DNA of 64,000 nucleotides from Natrinema salifodinae (GTDB taxonomy: Archaea > Halobacteriota > Halobacteria > Halobacteriales > Natrialbaceae), in NCBI RefSeq assembly GCF_900110455.1, contig NZ_FOIS01000004.1, positions 620,001 to 684,000 on the forward strand, read 5' to 3'. A model generated the notes under the pieces. It saw only the letters and a list, made by a program, of their open reading frames with translations. It was not told the DNA's origin and ran no database searches. A program made the position numbers and the translations under genes. Shown here piece after piece: positions 8,424 to 16,977 of this stretch. The first letter of the stretch is position 1. Each line of letters begins with the position of its first letter.

Positions 8424-10898
8424 ATGAGCGGAGACAACCACGATACGGAGTCCCTCTCGGAGGAGGAACAGGAGGAGCTGCTACAGGAGGTCGAACGAAA
8501 GCGATCCCATCGGGGTTTAGCGGCCGCCGTCGTCGCCCTGGTCGGGATCACGTTCTCGGCGTTTCAGATGTGGATCGCCGCCAACAGCTATCGGTTCGCA
8601 GCGACGATCCCGGGCGTCGGCGAGGTCGAAATCGCGTCGCTCCAGCCGCTGCAGGTGTACGCGATCCACGTGTCCTTCGCGCTGGTGCTCGCCTTCTTGC
8701 TGTTTCCGGCGACACGGGGCGACGGATTCGTCGCTCGCCAGCTCGGGGGAGTCGTCCCCGCAGTTCGCGACCGGCTCGGTCCCGAGAGTCCCGTGACGCA
8801 GGGCGTCGAGCGGCTCGCGGCCGGCGTTCGGTGGGCGGTGGCCGATCCCGAGCTACGGCGAATTACCCCGCTCGACGTCTGTCTCACCGTCCTCTCGGTG
8901 CTGCCGACCTACTACATCGTCACCGAGTACGAAGAGATCAGCCAGATGGCGACGTTCGGTATCCAGTCGGGGCAGCCGATCCAGGAGGTCTTTCCGCTGC
9001 TCGAACCGCTCGTCATGGGTATCGCCGCGCTCGGTCCGCCGGTCGACGAGTACGCCGGTCCGTTCCTGCTCGGTGCGCTCGGCATTCTCCTCGTGCTCGA
9101 GGCGACCCGCCGGACGCTCGGCGTCGTCCTCATGGCGCTGATCTCGCTGTTCATCGTCTACGCCCGCTGGGGGTACGTCATTCCGAGCGATTCGGCCATC
9201 GGAGCGCTGTCGATCCAGCCCGATACCTGGGGTAGCATCGTCTACAACCTCTGGTATACCACCGAAGCGGGCATCATGAGCACGCCCGTCTCCGTCAGCG
9301 TCCGCTTTATCTACATCTTCATCCTCTTCGGAGCGTTCCTCGAGATGAGCGGCGCCGGCAAGTGGTTCATCGACCTCGCCTACTCGCTGACCGGTACCAG
9401 GAAAGGCGGTCCGGCGAAGGCGAGCGTCGTCTCGAGCGGCTTCATGGGAATGCTCAGCGGCTCGTCGATCGCGAACACGGTGACGACGGGCGCATTCACG
9501 ATCCCGCTGATGAAGCGGTCGGGCTACTCCCCCGAGTTCTCCGGCGCCGTGGAGTCGTCCGCGTCGTCGGGCGGTCAGGTACTTCCGCCCGTGATGGGCG
9601 CGGCCGCGTTCCTCATCGTCGAATTCACCGGAACGGCGTACTCGGACGTGATCGTGGCCGCCACCCTACCCGCGATCGCCTTCTTCTTCGGGATGTGGGT
9701 GATGGTTCACTTCGAAGCGGTCCGCGGCGGTATCGGCGGGCTCTCGCGCGGCGAACTCCCCGACGGATTCGCGAAGTTCCGCGCTGGCTGGTTCTATCTC
9801 ATCCCGCTGGTCTTACTGCTGTACTTCCTGATCGTCGCTCGACTCTCGATCAACCGCGCCGGCTGGTACACGATCATCGCCGTCGTCGCGCTGATCGCAG
9901 TCGTGTCCGTCTACGACGACCGCCTGCTCGAACTCGACGACGGCGTCGACGAGTCCGGACGGCGAGTCGCATCGGCAGTCGGCCGCCCGTCACTTGCCGA
10001 GAACGCCGGCTATCAGTTCGGCGCGTTCATCCTGAAGTCGATGGACTCCGGCGCGCGAACTGCGACGACGGTCGTCATCGCCGTCGCCGCCGCAGGGGTC
10101 GTCCCGGGCGTCATCAGCGTCTCCGGGCTCGGGCCGAACCTCGCGGCGCTCATCGACGCCGTCAGCGGCGGGTCGATCCTGATCCTCCTCTCGCTGACGG
10201 GCGTCGCGGCGATCATCTTCGGGATGGGAATGCCCACGACCGCGATGTACATCATCCTGGTCGCGATGCTCGGCGGGCCGATGGAGGACCTCGGCGTCTG
10301 GGTCGTCGCGGCCCACCTCTTCGTCCTCTACTTCGGGCTGATGGCGGACGTCACGCCGCCGGTCGCCGTCGCCGCCTTCGCCGGCGCGGGCGTCGCCAAG
10401 GCCGACGAACTCAAGACCGCGACCGCCGCGTTCCTCCTCTCGCTGAACAAGATTCTCGTCCCGTTCGCGTTCGTCTTCTCGCCAGGCATCCTGCTCGCGC
10501 GAAACGTCGACGGTCAGTGGGGGGTCATCGGCTGGAGCGACGTGACGGATCTCGGGTTCTTCCTTCCCGAGGTTGTCGTCCCCATCGTCGGGATGTTCCT
10601 CGGCGTGTACGCGCTCGGCGTCACGATCATCGGCCACCAGTATGCGGCGGTCGATACCGGCCGGCGGACGCTGTACGCGATCGCATCGATCCTCCTGATG
10701 GTTCCGGAGGTCCCGCTGCTCGTCGTCGAAGGGCTGCTCGGGCTGGCCGGCGTCTCCGTCGGACTGGCGTCCTTCGGGGTGACGTTCCCGCTGCGCCTGG
10801 CCGGCCTGGCGATCCTCGTCTCGCTGTCGTACCGCAACTACTCTCGGGTGTCGGGCGCCGGCTCGGAGCCGGCCGCGCCGACGCCGGGTGACGCGTAG
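8424..10898 (+). CDS. Fused TRAP transporter permease (DctQ-DctM type, 4TM/12TM)
   Basis: An 824-residue polytopic protein. A short acidic, cytoplasmic N-terminus (about 30 residues) leads into a DctQ-like part, then the large DctM-like carrier with duplicated motifs such as GFMGMLSGSSIANTVTTG and the second-half GMGMPTTAMYIILVAMLGG. Fused permeases of this type work with TAXI binding proteins, and the binding protein lies two genes upstream. Transport is presumably driven by the sodium gradient. The last gene of the operon; a T5 run at 10934-10938 follows. Confidence 0.95.
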   Translation: MSGDNHDTESLSEEEQEELLQEVERKRSHRGLAAAVVALVGITFSAFQMWIAANSYRFAATIPGVGEVEIASLQPLQVYAIHVSFALVLAFLLFPATRGDGFVARQLGGVVPAVRDRLGPESPVTQGVERLAAGVRWAVADPELRRITPLDVCLTVLSVLPTYYIVTEYEEISQMATFGIQSGQPIQEVFPLLEPLVMGIAALGPPVDEYAGPFLLGALGILLVLEATRRTLGVVLMALISLFIVYARWGYVIPSDSAIGALSIQPDTWGSIVYNLWYTTEAGIMSTPVSVSVRFIYIFILFGAFLEMSGAGKWFIDLAYSLTGTRKGGPAKASVVSSGFMGMLSGSSIANTVTTGAFTIPLMKRSGYSPEFSGAVESSASSGGQVLPPVMGAAAFLIVEFTGTAYSDVIVAATLPAIAFFFGMWVMVHFEAVRGGIGGLSRGELPDGFAKFRAGWFYLIPLVLLLYFLIVARLSINRAGWYTIIAVVALIAVVSVYDDRLLELDDGVDESGRRVASAVGRPSLAENAGYQFGAFILKSMDSGARTATTVVIAVAAAGVVPGVISVSGLGPNLAALIDAVSGGSILILLSLTGVAAIIFGMGMPTTAMYIILVAMLGGPMEDLGVWVVAAHLFVLYFGLMADVTPPVAVAAFAGAGVAKADELKTATAAFLLSLNKILVPFAFVFSPGILLARNVDGQWGVIGWSDVTDLGFFLPEVVVPIVGMFLGVYALGVTIIGHQYAAVDTGRRTLYAIASILLMVPEVPLLVVEGLLGLAGVSVGLASFGVTFPLRLAGLAILVSLSYRNYSRVSGAGSEPAAPTPGDA

Positions 10899-10993
10899 CG
10901 CCGCCGGGCAGCGGACAGCGCTCGCCGGCGCTCTTTTTCGGATCGGTTCGCACACGCGTTAGAATTTTATCACTATCCGTCGTAGCCCCGTCC

Positions 10994-11887
10994 GTGTCCG
11001 ATCGAACCGCGGACGACGCGTCCGATCCCGGCGACCGCGACCGCACTCCCACCGACGAGGCCAGGCCGGACGCCGCCTTCCGGTTCGCCGTCGGCGGCTA
11101 CGTCGGCGTCCTCGCGGCGGGCCTGGCGGCCACCGTCGCGTCGCTCGCCGGTGCGGCTTCGATCGTCGTCGTGGGCGTGACCCTGATCGGCAGTCCGGTT
11201 GGGTGCCTCGCCGGCGTCGTTTTCGCGCGACGCGTCCGCGGACTTCCGATCCGACTCGGCCGGACCTGGCGGCGACGGACGGCGGTCGGGCTCCCGGCGG
11301 TTCCGTTCGGAGCGGTGGGTCTCGCCTCGATGCTGGCCTCGGTTGCGTTCCGATCGGGACTCGTCGCGCTCGCGTCGGCGTTTGCGATCACCATCGCGGG
11401 CTACGTCGTCACGCGGATGGCGCGGACCCGCTTCGTCGACGCGGTCACCGGCGACGAGCCCGCCGCGACGTGGCGGTGGGACCCGCCGGGAAGCCCCAGA
11501 CGGGACGCGCTCTTACTCCTCCTATGGCTCATTTTGAGCGCCGTCAACGCCGCCAGCGGCGAGTGGCTCGCCGCGCTCGCGTGGTTCGGAATCGCCGCCT
11601 TCTGGCTGGCCGGCGGGCTCGCCGAGGGCCGATGGTGGGTGGACGCGGTGGGCGCGACGCCCGAACTCCGCGTTCACGACGCCGGCCTTGTGATCCAACG
11701 GCCGTACGCGCGGTCGCTCGTGCCGTGGCGCGAGGTCTCGCACGTCCGCCTGCGCGAGGACGAACTCGTCCTGGACCGCGACCTCCGCGACGTGCGGTTC
11801 GATCGCGACGAACTGGCGGACCTCGAGGCCGTCCGGGCGGCCATCGATCGCCACCGCCAGGCCGGGTCGCCTGGCGCTCGGTCGTGA
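10994..11887 (+). CDS. Membrane protein with C-terminal PH-like domain
   Basis: A 297-residue protein: about 30 acidic disordered residues, four to six hydrophobic segments (about residues 35-75, 95-140 and 170-210), then a soluble C-terminal domain of about 75 residues that reads like a bacterial PH domain (short strands ending in a helix with LEAVRAAIDRH). GTG at 10994 lies about 27 nt after the box GAATTTTATC (10962-10971), supporting a leaderless start. I do not recognise a specific function. Confidence 0.8.
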   Translation: MSDRTADDASDPGDRDRTPTDEARPDAAFRFAVGGYVGVLAAGLAATVASLAGAASIVVVGVTLIGSPVGCLAGVVFARRVRGLPIRLGRTWRRRTAVGLPAVPFGAVGLASMLASVAFRSGLVALASAFAITIAGYVVTRMARTRFVDAVTGDEPAATWRWDPPGSPRRDALLLLLWLILSAVNAASGEWLAALAWFGIAAFWLAGGLAEGRWWVDAVGATPELRVHDAGLVIQRPYARSLVPWREVSHVRLREDELVLDRDLRDVRFDRDELADLEAVRAAIDRHRQAGSPGARS

Positions 11888-11939
11888 CGCTACGAACGGA
11901 CCCACCGAGCGTCGCCCGCTCCGTGGCGATTATTTGCGA

Positions 11940-12548
11940 TTATTCGAGGGCGGCCCGTCCGCTCGTCGCGCTCCGGAGCCGGTCTCGGAGCGCCTCGGCG
12001 TCGGCGACCGGGACGCGGACGTCGAAGGTGACGTCGGCCCCGTAATCGGCATCGAACTCGTACCCCTCGCTCTCTAGAATTCCGCGGACGGTTCCGGAAT
12101 CGTCGTACTCGACGGTGATCGCCAGGCGCTCCTGGGGCCGCTCTTCGACGACCCCGGCCTCCTCGACGGCCGCCGTGACCGCGCGGGAGTAGGCGCTGAC
12201 GAGCCCGCCGACGCCCAACTCCGTCCCGCCGAAGTAGCGGGTGACGACGACCGCGCAGTTCTCGATCTCCTGCTGGGCGAGGACGTTCAGCGCCGGCTTG
12301 CCCGCGGAGCTGGAGGGCTCGCCGTCGTCGCTCGAGTACTCGCGCAGAAACTCGCCGTCGGCGTCGGCCCGCACCCGATATGCGGGGACGTTGTGGGTGG
12401 CGTCGGCGTGCTCCTCGCGGATCGCGTCGACGAACGCCTCGGCGGCGTCGACGGATTCGACGGGCCGGACGTGACCGATGAACTCCGAGCCCTGAATAAC
12501 GAAGTCGGCGGTCGCGGGGGCCGCGACGGTCCGGTACGTTCCGCTCAT
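11940..12548 (-). CDS. IMPACT/YigZ family protein
   Basis: A 202-residue soluble protein with the YigZ/IMPACT N-terminal domain: FIGHVRPVESVDAAEAFV, HATHNVPAYRV and DGEPSSSAGKPALNVL, then VVVTRYFGGTELGVGGL. The C-terminal DUF1949-like ferredoxin fold is present (about residues 130-200). The family is linked to translation or stress regulation, but its molecular role in archaea is not settled. It converges with the PH-domain gene, with about 50 nt between the stops. Confidence 0.92.
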   Translation of the reverse strand: MSGTYRTVAAPATADFVIQGSEFIGHVRPVESVDAAEAFVDAIREEHADATHNVPAYRVRADADGEFLREYSSDDGEPSSSAGKPALNVLAQQEIENCAVVVTRYFGGTELGVGGLVSAYSRAVTAAVEEAGVVEERPQERLAITVEYDDSGTVRGILESEGYEFDADYGADVTFDVRVPVADAEALRDRLRSATSGRAALE

Positions 12549-12711
12549 AGCGGCGCTACTCCGGCCGGCGAAAAGAGCCCGTCGGTCGCCAGACCGCCGC
12601 AGTCGGCGGTCCTAACGCGATCGAAGTCCCCCGCGAGCCGCGGCTGCCGTGAGTCGCAGTCCGTCCCCTGCCACCCTTACGCTATTGTTCCCCCGTGTCA
12701 TCTGTGTACAT

Positions 12712-13137
12712 ATGGATGGCGACGCTATCGATCCGGAGCTGGCCGACGAACTGCGCAGCGTCTGTCGGACGACCGTCGGCGACGAACTCCGCAGTATCGC
12801 CTACTTCACCGAGGACGACGTCGAGCAGCTGTATCTCCGATCGGACCTCGAGCGGACGGCCGACCTGATCGGCTTCGCCGAGCATGAGCGGCTCGGCTTT
12901 CGCTCTCAGTCGGCCTATCGGAACACGCAACTCGGCGAGTACGCGGCGACGATCAGGATGTTCGAGAACGGGTACCTCTCGCGGGTCATCCGCGGCCCAC
13001 ACGGGGTCTGGGTGACGACCGACGACATGTCAATGGATCGGTTCGAGGAGTTGACCAGCGCGCTCGAAATCGTCCTCGACGACTTCGCGGATGCCGTCGA
13101 CGTCGAGAGCGCGGATACCGACGAGAGCAGCGACTGA
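12712..13137 (+). CDS. Conserved haloarchaeal protein, function unknown
   Basis: A 141-residue soluble protein that starts at an ATG in GTACATATGG. The core has the segments FTEDDVEQLYLRSDLE and VIRGPHGVWVTTDDM, and the tail is acidic. Similar short proteins are widespread in Halobacteria, often linked to a DUF7522-type name, which I cannot verify. No catalytic motif is visible. It converges with the ACT-regulator gene. Confidence 0.78.
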   Translation: MDGDAIDPELADELRSVCRTTVGDELRSIAYFTEDDVEQLYLRSDLERTADLIGFAEHERLGFRSQSAYRNTQLGEYAATIRMFENGYLSRVIRGPHGVWVTTDDMSMDRFEELTSALEIVLDDFADAVDVESADTDESSD

Positions 13138-13200
13138 TAGAGCGACGACTGATCGTGATTCGGGCCGGTCCCGGCATCCCGGTCGAAGCCCGCGGGCTCG

Positions 13201-13704
13201 TCACTGCAGTTCGATCTTCCGGACGAACTCGAGATCGCGCAGTTCGGTGATGACCTCGCCGGGTAGGTCCTGATCGGTGATCAGGTAGAGCTTCGGCTCG
13301 TCGGTGAACTCGGGATCTTCGCTGATGGTCTGGCGGATCGAAATCCCGTTGGTGGCCAGGGTTCCCGTGACCGTCGCGACGATCCCCTCCTGTTCGGCGT
13401 CGTCGGGCGTGATCGTGAGCACCGTCAGATCGAGCACCGGCGCCAGGTCCATCAGGCTCGGCACCTGGGAGATGTTCTGGAAGATGCGCCGGAGTTCGTG
13501 GTCTTCGAGGATGACGTCGGTCGTCGAGTCGACGACCCGCCGGTCGACGCCGATCTCGCGGGCGATCCCCGTGTTCGGAATCTCGATGCCGCCCGAGACG
13601 ACCCGGCCCTCGTCGTTGACGGAGAACCCCCGCTCGAGCAGCAGGCGGATCACGGCCTGTTGACTGGGGGAGCCCTCGAACTTCTCCATGATCTCGTCGA
13701 ACAT
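13201..13704 (-). CDS. ACT-domain regulator of amino acid metabolism (COG2150 type)
   Basis: A 167-residue protein with an N-terminal winged-helix-like half (residues 1-80, including EIPNTGIAREIGVDRRVVDS as the recognition region) and a C-terminal ACT domain (about 85-165). The order matches the archaeal COG2150 family. It probably senses an amino acid; the target genes are unknown, but hisB and hisA lie within 3 kb. Upstream on its strand, AACATTATAC at 13731-13740 serves as a TATA box about 30 nt before the start. Confidence 0.88.
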   Translation of the reverse strand: MFDEIMEKFEGSPSQQAVIRLLLERGFSVNDEGRVVSGGIEIPNTGIAREIGVDRRVVDSTTDVILEDHELRRIFQNISQVPSLMDLAPVLDLTVLTITPDDAEQEGIVATVTGTLATNGISIRQTISEDPEFTDEPKLYLITDQDLPGEVITELRDLEFVRKIELQ

Positions 13705-13870
13705 TCGTTAGCGGGTGTACGCGCGCTCCGGTATAATGTTCGGTGATCGATCGATCCCGATCGAGTCCGTCTCGGTGCGTCTTGTGCCCCGATCGATGCG
13801 GCGGGGAACCGCCGGCTCCGGAGCCGTCGTCTGACGGACACTTTTGTATCCGCCACCCAATACGTCCGGT

Positions 13871-14608
13871 ATGCGCGAACTGCGGAGTTGTGACTTCTGT
13901 GACGCTGACGCCGTCGGCACGTTCGAGATCGTGCCGCCCGAACTCGAGCCGACGGAGGCCGAACAGCGACGGGTCGTCCTCTGTCCGGACTGCCGGGAGC
14001 GACTCGAAGCACTGGTCGAACCGCTGCTCGCCCGTGCGGGTGCGGCCGTCGAGGAGACCGACGCGAGCGACGAGGACCACGACGGTAGCTCGGTCGTCGC
14101 GACCGCCGACGGATCGACGCGCACCCGTACCCGAACTGCCAGCCCGAACGCGACCGTTTCGGACGGGACCGACGGATCCGCGACGGAATCCGAACCCGAA
14201 CTGGACGACGACTCGAACTCCGCGTCGGGTCTCGAGGACGGAATCACGTTCGAGCGCGACGAGGCTGCGATCGACGGTGATGGCGGTGACGGCGGCAACG
14301 GAGCGTCGGACGCGACCGAATCGGAGCGCGCCGCGAGCGAGACGACCGACTCGGACGAGGCGTCGGCGACCGTCCCACTGATCGACGGTAACGGACCCGA
14401 CGGAGCCACCGAGACGAACCCCCCGACGGCCTACGGAAAGGTCCTCCGACTCCTTCACAATCGCGAGTTCCCCATGCAACGCAGCGCCGTCAAGGAACTG
14501 GCCGCGGGCGCCTACGACCTCGAGAACGACCAGGCCGAAGCGATCGTCGACTACGCCGTCGCGGACGGCGAGTTCACCGAGGAACGGGGGATGCTCCACC
14601 GGTCGTAG
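13871..14608 (+). CDS. Zinc-ribbon protein with long disordered linker
   Basis: A 245-residue protein in three parts. Residues 1-60 hold two CxxC pairs (CDFC and CPDC), a probable zinc ribbon. Residues about 60-185 are a Ser/Thr/Asp/Glu-rich disordered stretch. Residues 190-245 are a small helical domain with FPMQRSAVKELAAGAYDLEN. ATG at 13871 is about 27 nt after CTTTTGTATCC. Zinc binding is inferred from Cys spacing. Comparable proteins occur across Halobacteria without an assigned function. Confidence 0.8.
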   Translation: MRELRSCDFCDADAVGTFEIVPPELEPTEAEQRRVVLCPDCRERLEALVEPLLARAGAAVEETDASDEDHDGSSVVATADGSTRTRTRTASPNATVSDGTDGSATESEPELDDDSNSASGLEDGITFERDEAAIDGDGGDGGNGASDATESERAASETTDSDEASATVPLIDGNGPDGATETNPPTAYGKVLRLLHNREFPMQRSAVKELAAGAYDLENDQAEAIVDYAVADGEFTEERGMLHRS

Positions 14609-14647
14609 AGCGGTCAGTGATGGCCGAATCTCCCCGCTTCGCGCCGG

Positions 14648-15235
14648 TTATAGCGTCCCCTTCGTACTCGGTGTCCCTTCGCGGCGGTCGTCGATCCGGG
14701 TCGCGTCGTCGAGGGTCCGGGCCAGCGCCTTGAACAGCGCCTCGACCTCGTGGTGGGCGTTCTCGCCGGCGACCTCGAGGTGGAGCGTCAGCCCGGCGTT
14801 CATCGCCAGCGACTCCCCGAAGTGACGGGCCATGTCGCTGGTGAAGCCGCCGATCGAATCCTGGGAGAACTCCCCGTCGAAGTAGAACCGGGGACGACCG
14901 CTCACGTCGACGACGGCACCCGCGACCGCCTCGTCCAGCGGGACTTTCCGATCGGCGTACCGGACGATGCCGGCGCGGTCGCCGAGCGCCTGGTCGACCG
15001 CCTCGCCGAGGACGATCGCCACGTCCTCGACTGTGTGGTGGTCGTCGATCTCGAGGTCGCCGTCGCAGTCGACTTCGAGGTCGAACAGTCCGTGTTTGGC
15101 GAACGACGTCAGCATGTGATCGAAGAAGCCGATACCGGTGTCGACCGCGGCCGCGCCCGTGCCGTCGACGTCGAGGCTGCACTCGATCGACGTCTCGGCC
15201 GTCTCGCGGGTTACGGTTGCCGTTCGCTCGCTCAT
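14648..15235 (-). CDS. hisB: Imidazoleglycerol-phosphate dehydratase
   Basis: Dehydrates imidazole glycerol phosphate to imidazole acetol phosphate in histidine synthesis. The 195-residue protein is a stand-alone dehydratase with no phosphatase fusion, as usual in archaea. The metal-binding motif [12 protein letters not shown] and the second motif near the C-terminus ([15 protein letters not shown]) are intact, and GTGFFDHML appears as GIGFFDHML. hisA lies 0.9 kb away on the same strand and hisI is far off, so the pathway is scattered. Confidence 0.96.
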   Translation of the reverse strand: MSERTATVTRETAETSIECSLDVDGTGAAAVDTGIGFFDHMLTSFAKHGLFDLEVDCDGDLEIDDHHTVEDVAIVLGEAVDQALGDRAGIVRYADRKVPLDEAVAGAVVDVSGRPRFYFDGEFSQDSIGGFTSDMARHFGESLAMNAGLTLHLEVAGENAHHEVEALFKALARTLDDATRIDDRREGTPSTKGTL

Positions 15236-15510
15236 GACGAACTCATACCGGTCCCGCTACAAGGGGGTTCCGCTCGCCGGCGTCCGTGCGACGCCGACCG
15301 CCGCTCGGCCGACCGGATCCGGTCCGATCGGCCGAAATCGGAGAAACGGTTTCAAATCGGGTACTAAAACGTCTAACCACCTCTCCGCGGATATGAAACA
15401 GTAGGGAACCTCACACTACTGGCGTGAAACGGACCGAAACCGCGCCAATTTTCGCGCCGTTATATGAGTCCTGCAGTGAATGTCGTATTCGTGAAGAGGT
15501 GATCCGCCTC

Positions 15511-15783
15511 ATGTCCAGCCCCTCCCCCCTCTCGAACGAATCGATCGCCCCGTCGAGCCCCGAGACGGACCCAAAACGCGGCCACCGCCGCCATCGACTC
15601 GTCCGCTCGCTCAAACGCCCCGCACAGTTCCTGTCGTTCTGGGTCGCGATCGCGCTCCCCTTCGTCCACCTTCCGCTGCTCGCACAGGGTCTGGGCGATC
15701 CGGCAGTGACGCTGACGTTCGTCGTCCTGCTCGCGGTCAACGCCCTCGCCCTCTACGTCGGTCACGGCTACAATCAGCGCTGA
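15511..15783 (+). CDS. Small haloarchaeal membrane protein
   Basis: A 90-residue protein with a basic, Ser/Pro-rich N-terminus (about 40 residues) followed by two hydrophobic segments (about 42-60 and 64-83). A good Shine-Dalgarno-like GAGGTGAT lies at 15496-15503, which decides for ATG 15511 rather than the in-frame ATG at 15424. GTTATATGAG (about 15456) may be its TATA box, giving a leadered message. Function unknown. Confidence 0.75.
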   Translation: MSSPSPLSNESIAPSSPETDPKRGHRRHRLVRSLKRPAQFLSFWVAIALPFVHLPLLAQGLGDPAVTLTFVVLLAVNALALYVGHGYNQR

Positions 15784-16119
15784 ATGCAACTCGTCCTCTC
15801 GCCGAATTCGCGGTCCGCCGCTGTCGCCGCCCGTCTCCAGTTTCCCCGTACCGAATGAGTCGCTGTCACTCTCCGCCCGTCCGGTACTCGCCGGCGATTC
15901 CGCAGTCGCCACGACCGTGCGGATCCGAGAGCGATCCGATTCGACGCCGCTCACTCGTCGCGGGTATCGGTTATCCGAACCCAGTCTTCGGTACCGCTCT
16001 CAGGAATCTCTCTGTCGGGGTCGAACTGTTCGAAACCGACCGTCTCGTAGTCGGGCACCAGGCCGCGTCGGCAGCGCAACGAGCGGTGACCCGATCGACG
16101 GTCGATTCGGAGCGCCCGA
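15784..16119. other. Spacer between the small membrane protein and hisA
   Basis: A 336-nt stretch between convergent genes. No complete gene is evident on the plus strand. On the minus strand a short frame with normal haloarchaeal codon use ends at 15951 (separate entry). The rest (15784-15950) shows nothing I can name. Confidence 0.5.
15951..16058 (-). CDS. Possible short ORF or gene remnant downstream of hisA
   Basis: Read on the minus strand, the frame ends in ESGTEDWVRITDTRDE and a stop at 15951, with a GTG at 16058 that would give 35 residues (MPDYETVGFEQF at the start). The frame stays open upstream through a CRRG segment into the end of hisA without an ATG. Its amino acids and GC-rich third positions look coding. 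It could be a small protein, or the tail of a decayed gene. I do not recognise the family. Confidence 0.3.
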   Translation of the reverse strand: MPDYETVGFEQFDPDREIPESGTEDWVRITDTRDE

Positions 16120-16854
16120 TCAGTCCTCGACCGCGGTCTGTGCGTCTTCGAGCGTGAAGTTTCCTTCGTAGAGCGCGCTGCCGACGACCACGGCCGCTGC
16201 GCTGGCGTCCGCGAGCGCCCGCACGTCGTCGAGCGTCGCGACGCCGCCGCTGGCGATCACGGGGATGTCGGTTGCGTCGACCAGGTCGCGGACGGGCTCG
16301 GTCGCGACCCCCTCGAGTCGGCCCTCGACGTCGACGTTGGTAAAGAGGATCGCGGCGGCCCCGAGGTCCTCGTATCGCTCGGCGGCCTCGACGGGGCTGA
16401 TCCCCGCGCCCTCGGTCCAGCCCTCGACGACGACCTCGCCGTCTTTCGCGTCCAGACTAACGACCACGCTGTCGGGGTGAGACTCGCTGATCTCGCCGAC
16501 GATAGCCGGATTCTCCACTGCCGCGGTGCCGAGGATGACGCGGTCGACGCCGCGCTCGAGCAGGTCGACGGCGTCGGCAGCGGTGCGGATACCCCCGCCC
16601 AGCTGCGTCGGCACGTCGACGGCGTCGATCACCGCGTCGATGGCGTCGTCGTTCGCCCGCTCGCCCTCGAAGGCACCGTCGAGGTCGACCAGGTGCAGCG
16701 TCTCCGCACCGGCGTCGAGCCACCGCCTGGCGGCCTCGACGGGCTCGCCGTAGGTCTTCTCCGTGCCGCGTTCGCCCTGAACGAGCTGGACGACCTCGCC
16801 GTCTTGGATGTCGACCGCCGGAATCACCTCGAACGCCTCGCCGTCGGTGTTCAT
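16120..16854 (-). CDS. hisA: ProFAR isomerase of histidine synthesis
   Basis: 1-(5-phosphoribosyl)-5-[(5-phosphoribosylamino)methylideneamino]imidazole-4-carboxamide isomerase. The 244-residue TIM barrel carries the N-terminal catalytic Asp in IPAVDIQDG, the LHLVDLDGA strand, QLGGGIRT and VIASGGVATLDD phosphate-binding loops. FTNVDVEGRLEG holds the second-half acid segment. A TTTACTC box lies about 25-30 nt upstream of ATG 16854. It stands apart from hisF and hisH, neither of which is in the window. Confidence 0.95.
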   Translation of the reverse strand: MNTDGEAFEVIPAVDIQDGEVVQLVQGERGTEKTYGEPVEAARRWLDAGAETLHLVDLDGAFEGERANDDAIDAVIDAVDVPTQLGGGIRTAADAVDLLERGVDRVILGTAAVENPAIVGEISESHPDSVVVSLDAKDGEVVVEGWTEGAGISPVEAAERYEDLGAAAILFTNVDVEGRLEGVATEPVRDLVDATDIPVIASGGVATLDDVRALADASAAAVVVGSALYEGNFTLEDAQTAVED

Positions 16855-16977
16855 ACGCGAGTGAGCGCGCCCGGCGCGAGTAAAGGCGACGATTTCGCCG
16901 AACGATCATCGCTGCGACACTGTTTCGATTCCCGACGGAATTATTACATGTGTGGTTGGTGTGGATCGTACCGTACG

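Noticed and set aside
9362-10891. 509-codon frame inside the TRAP permease
   Set aside because: Same strand, shifted frame; the translation is Arg-rich and lacks membrane segments, while the permease frame is clear.
12986-14599. 537-codon open frame on the minus strand
   Set aside because: Covers the ACT regulator in another frame and the zinc-ribbon gene in antisense. No domain or promoter supports it.
15300-15400. Possible tRNA T-arm (GGTTTCAAATCGGG)
   Set aside because: The surrounding bases do not form an acceptor stem or D- and anticodon arms, and the T-arm pairing is imperfect.
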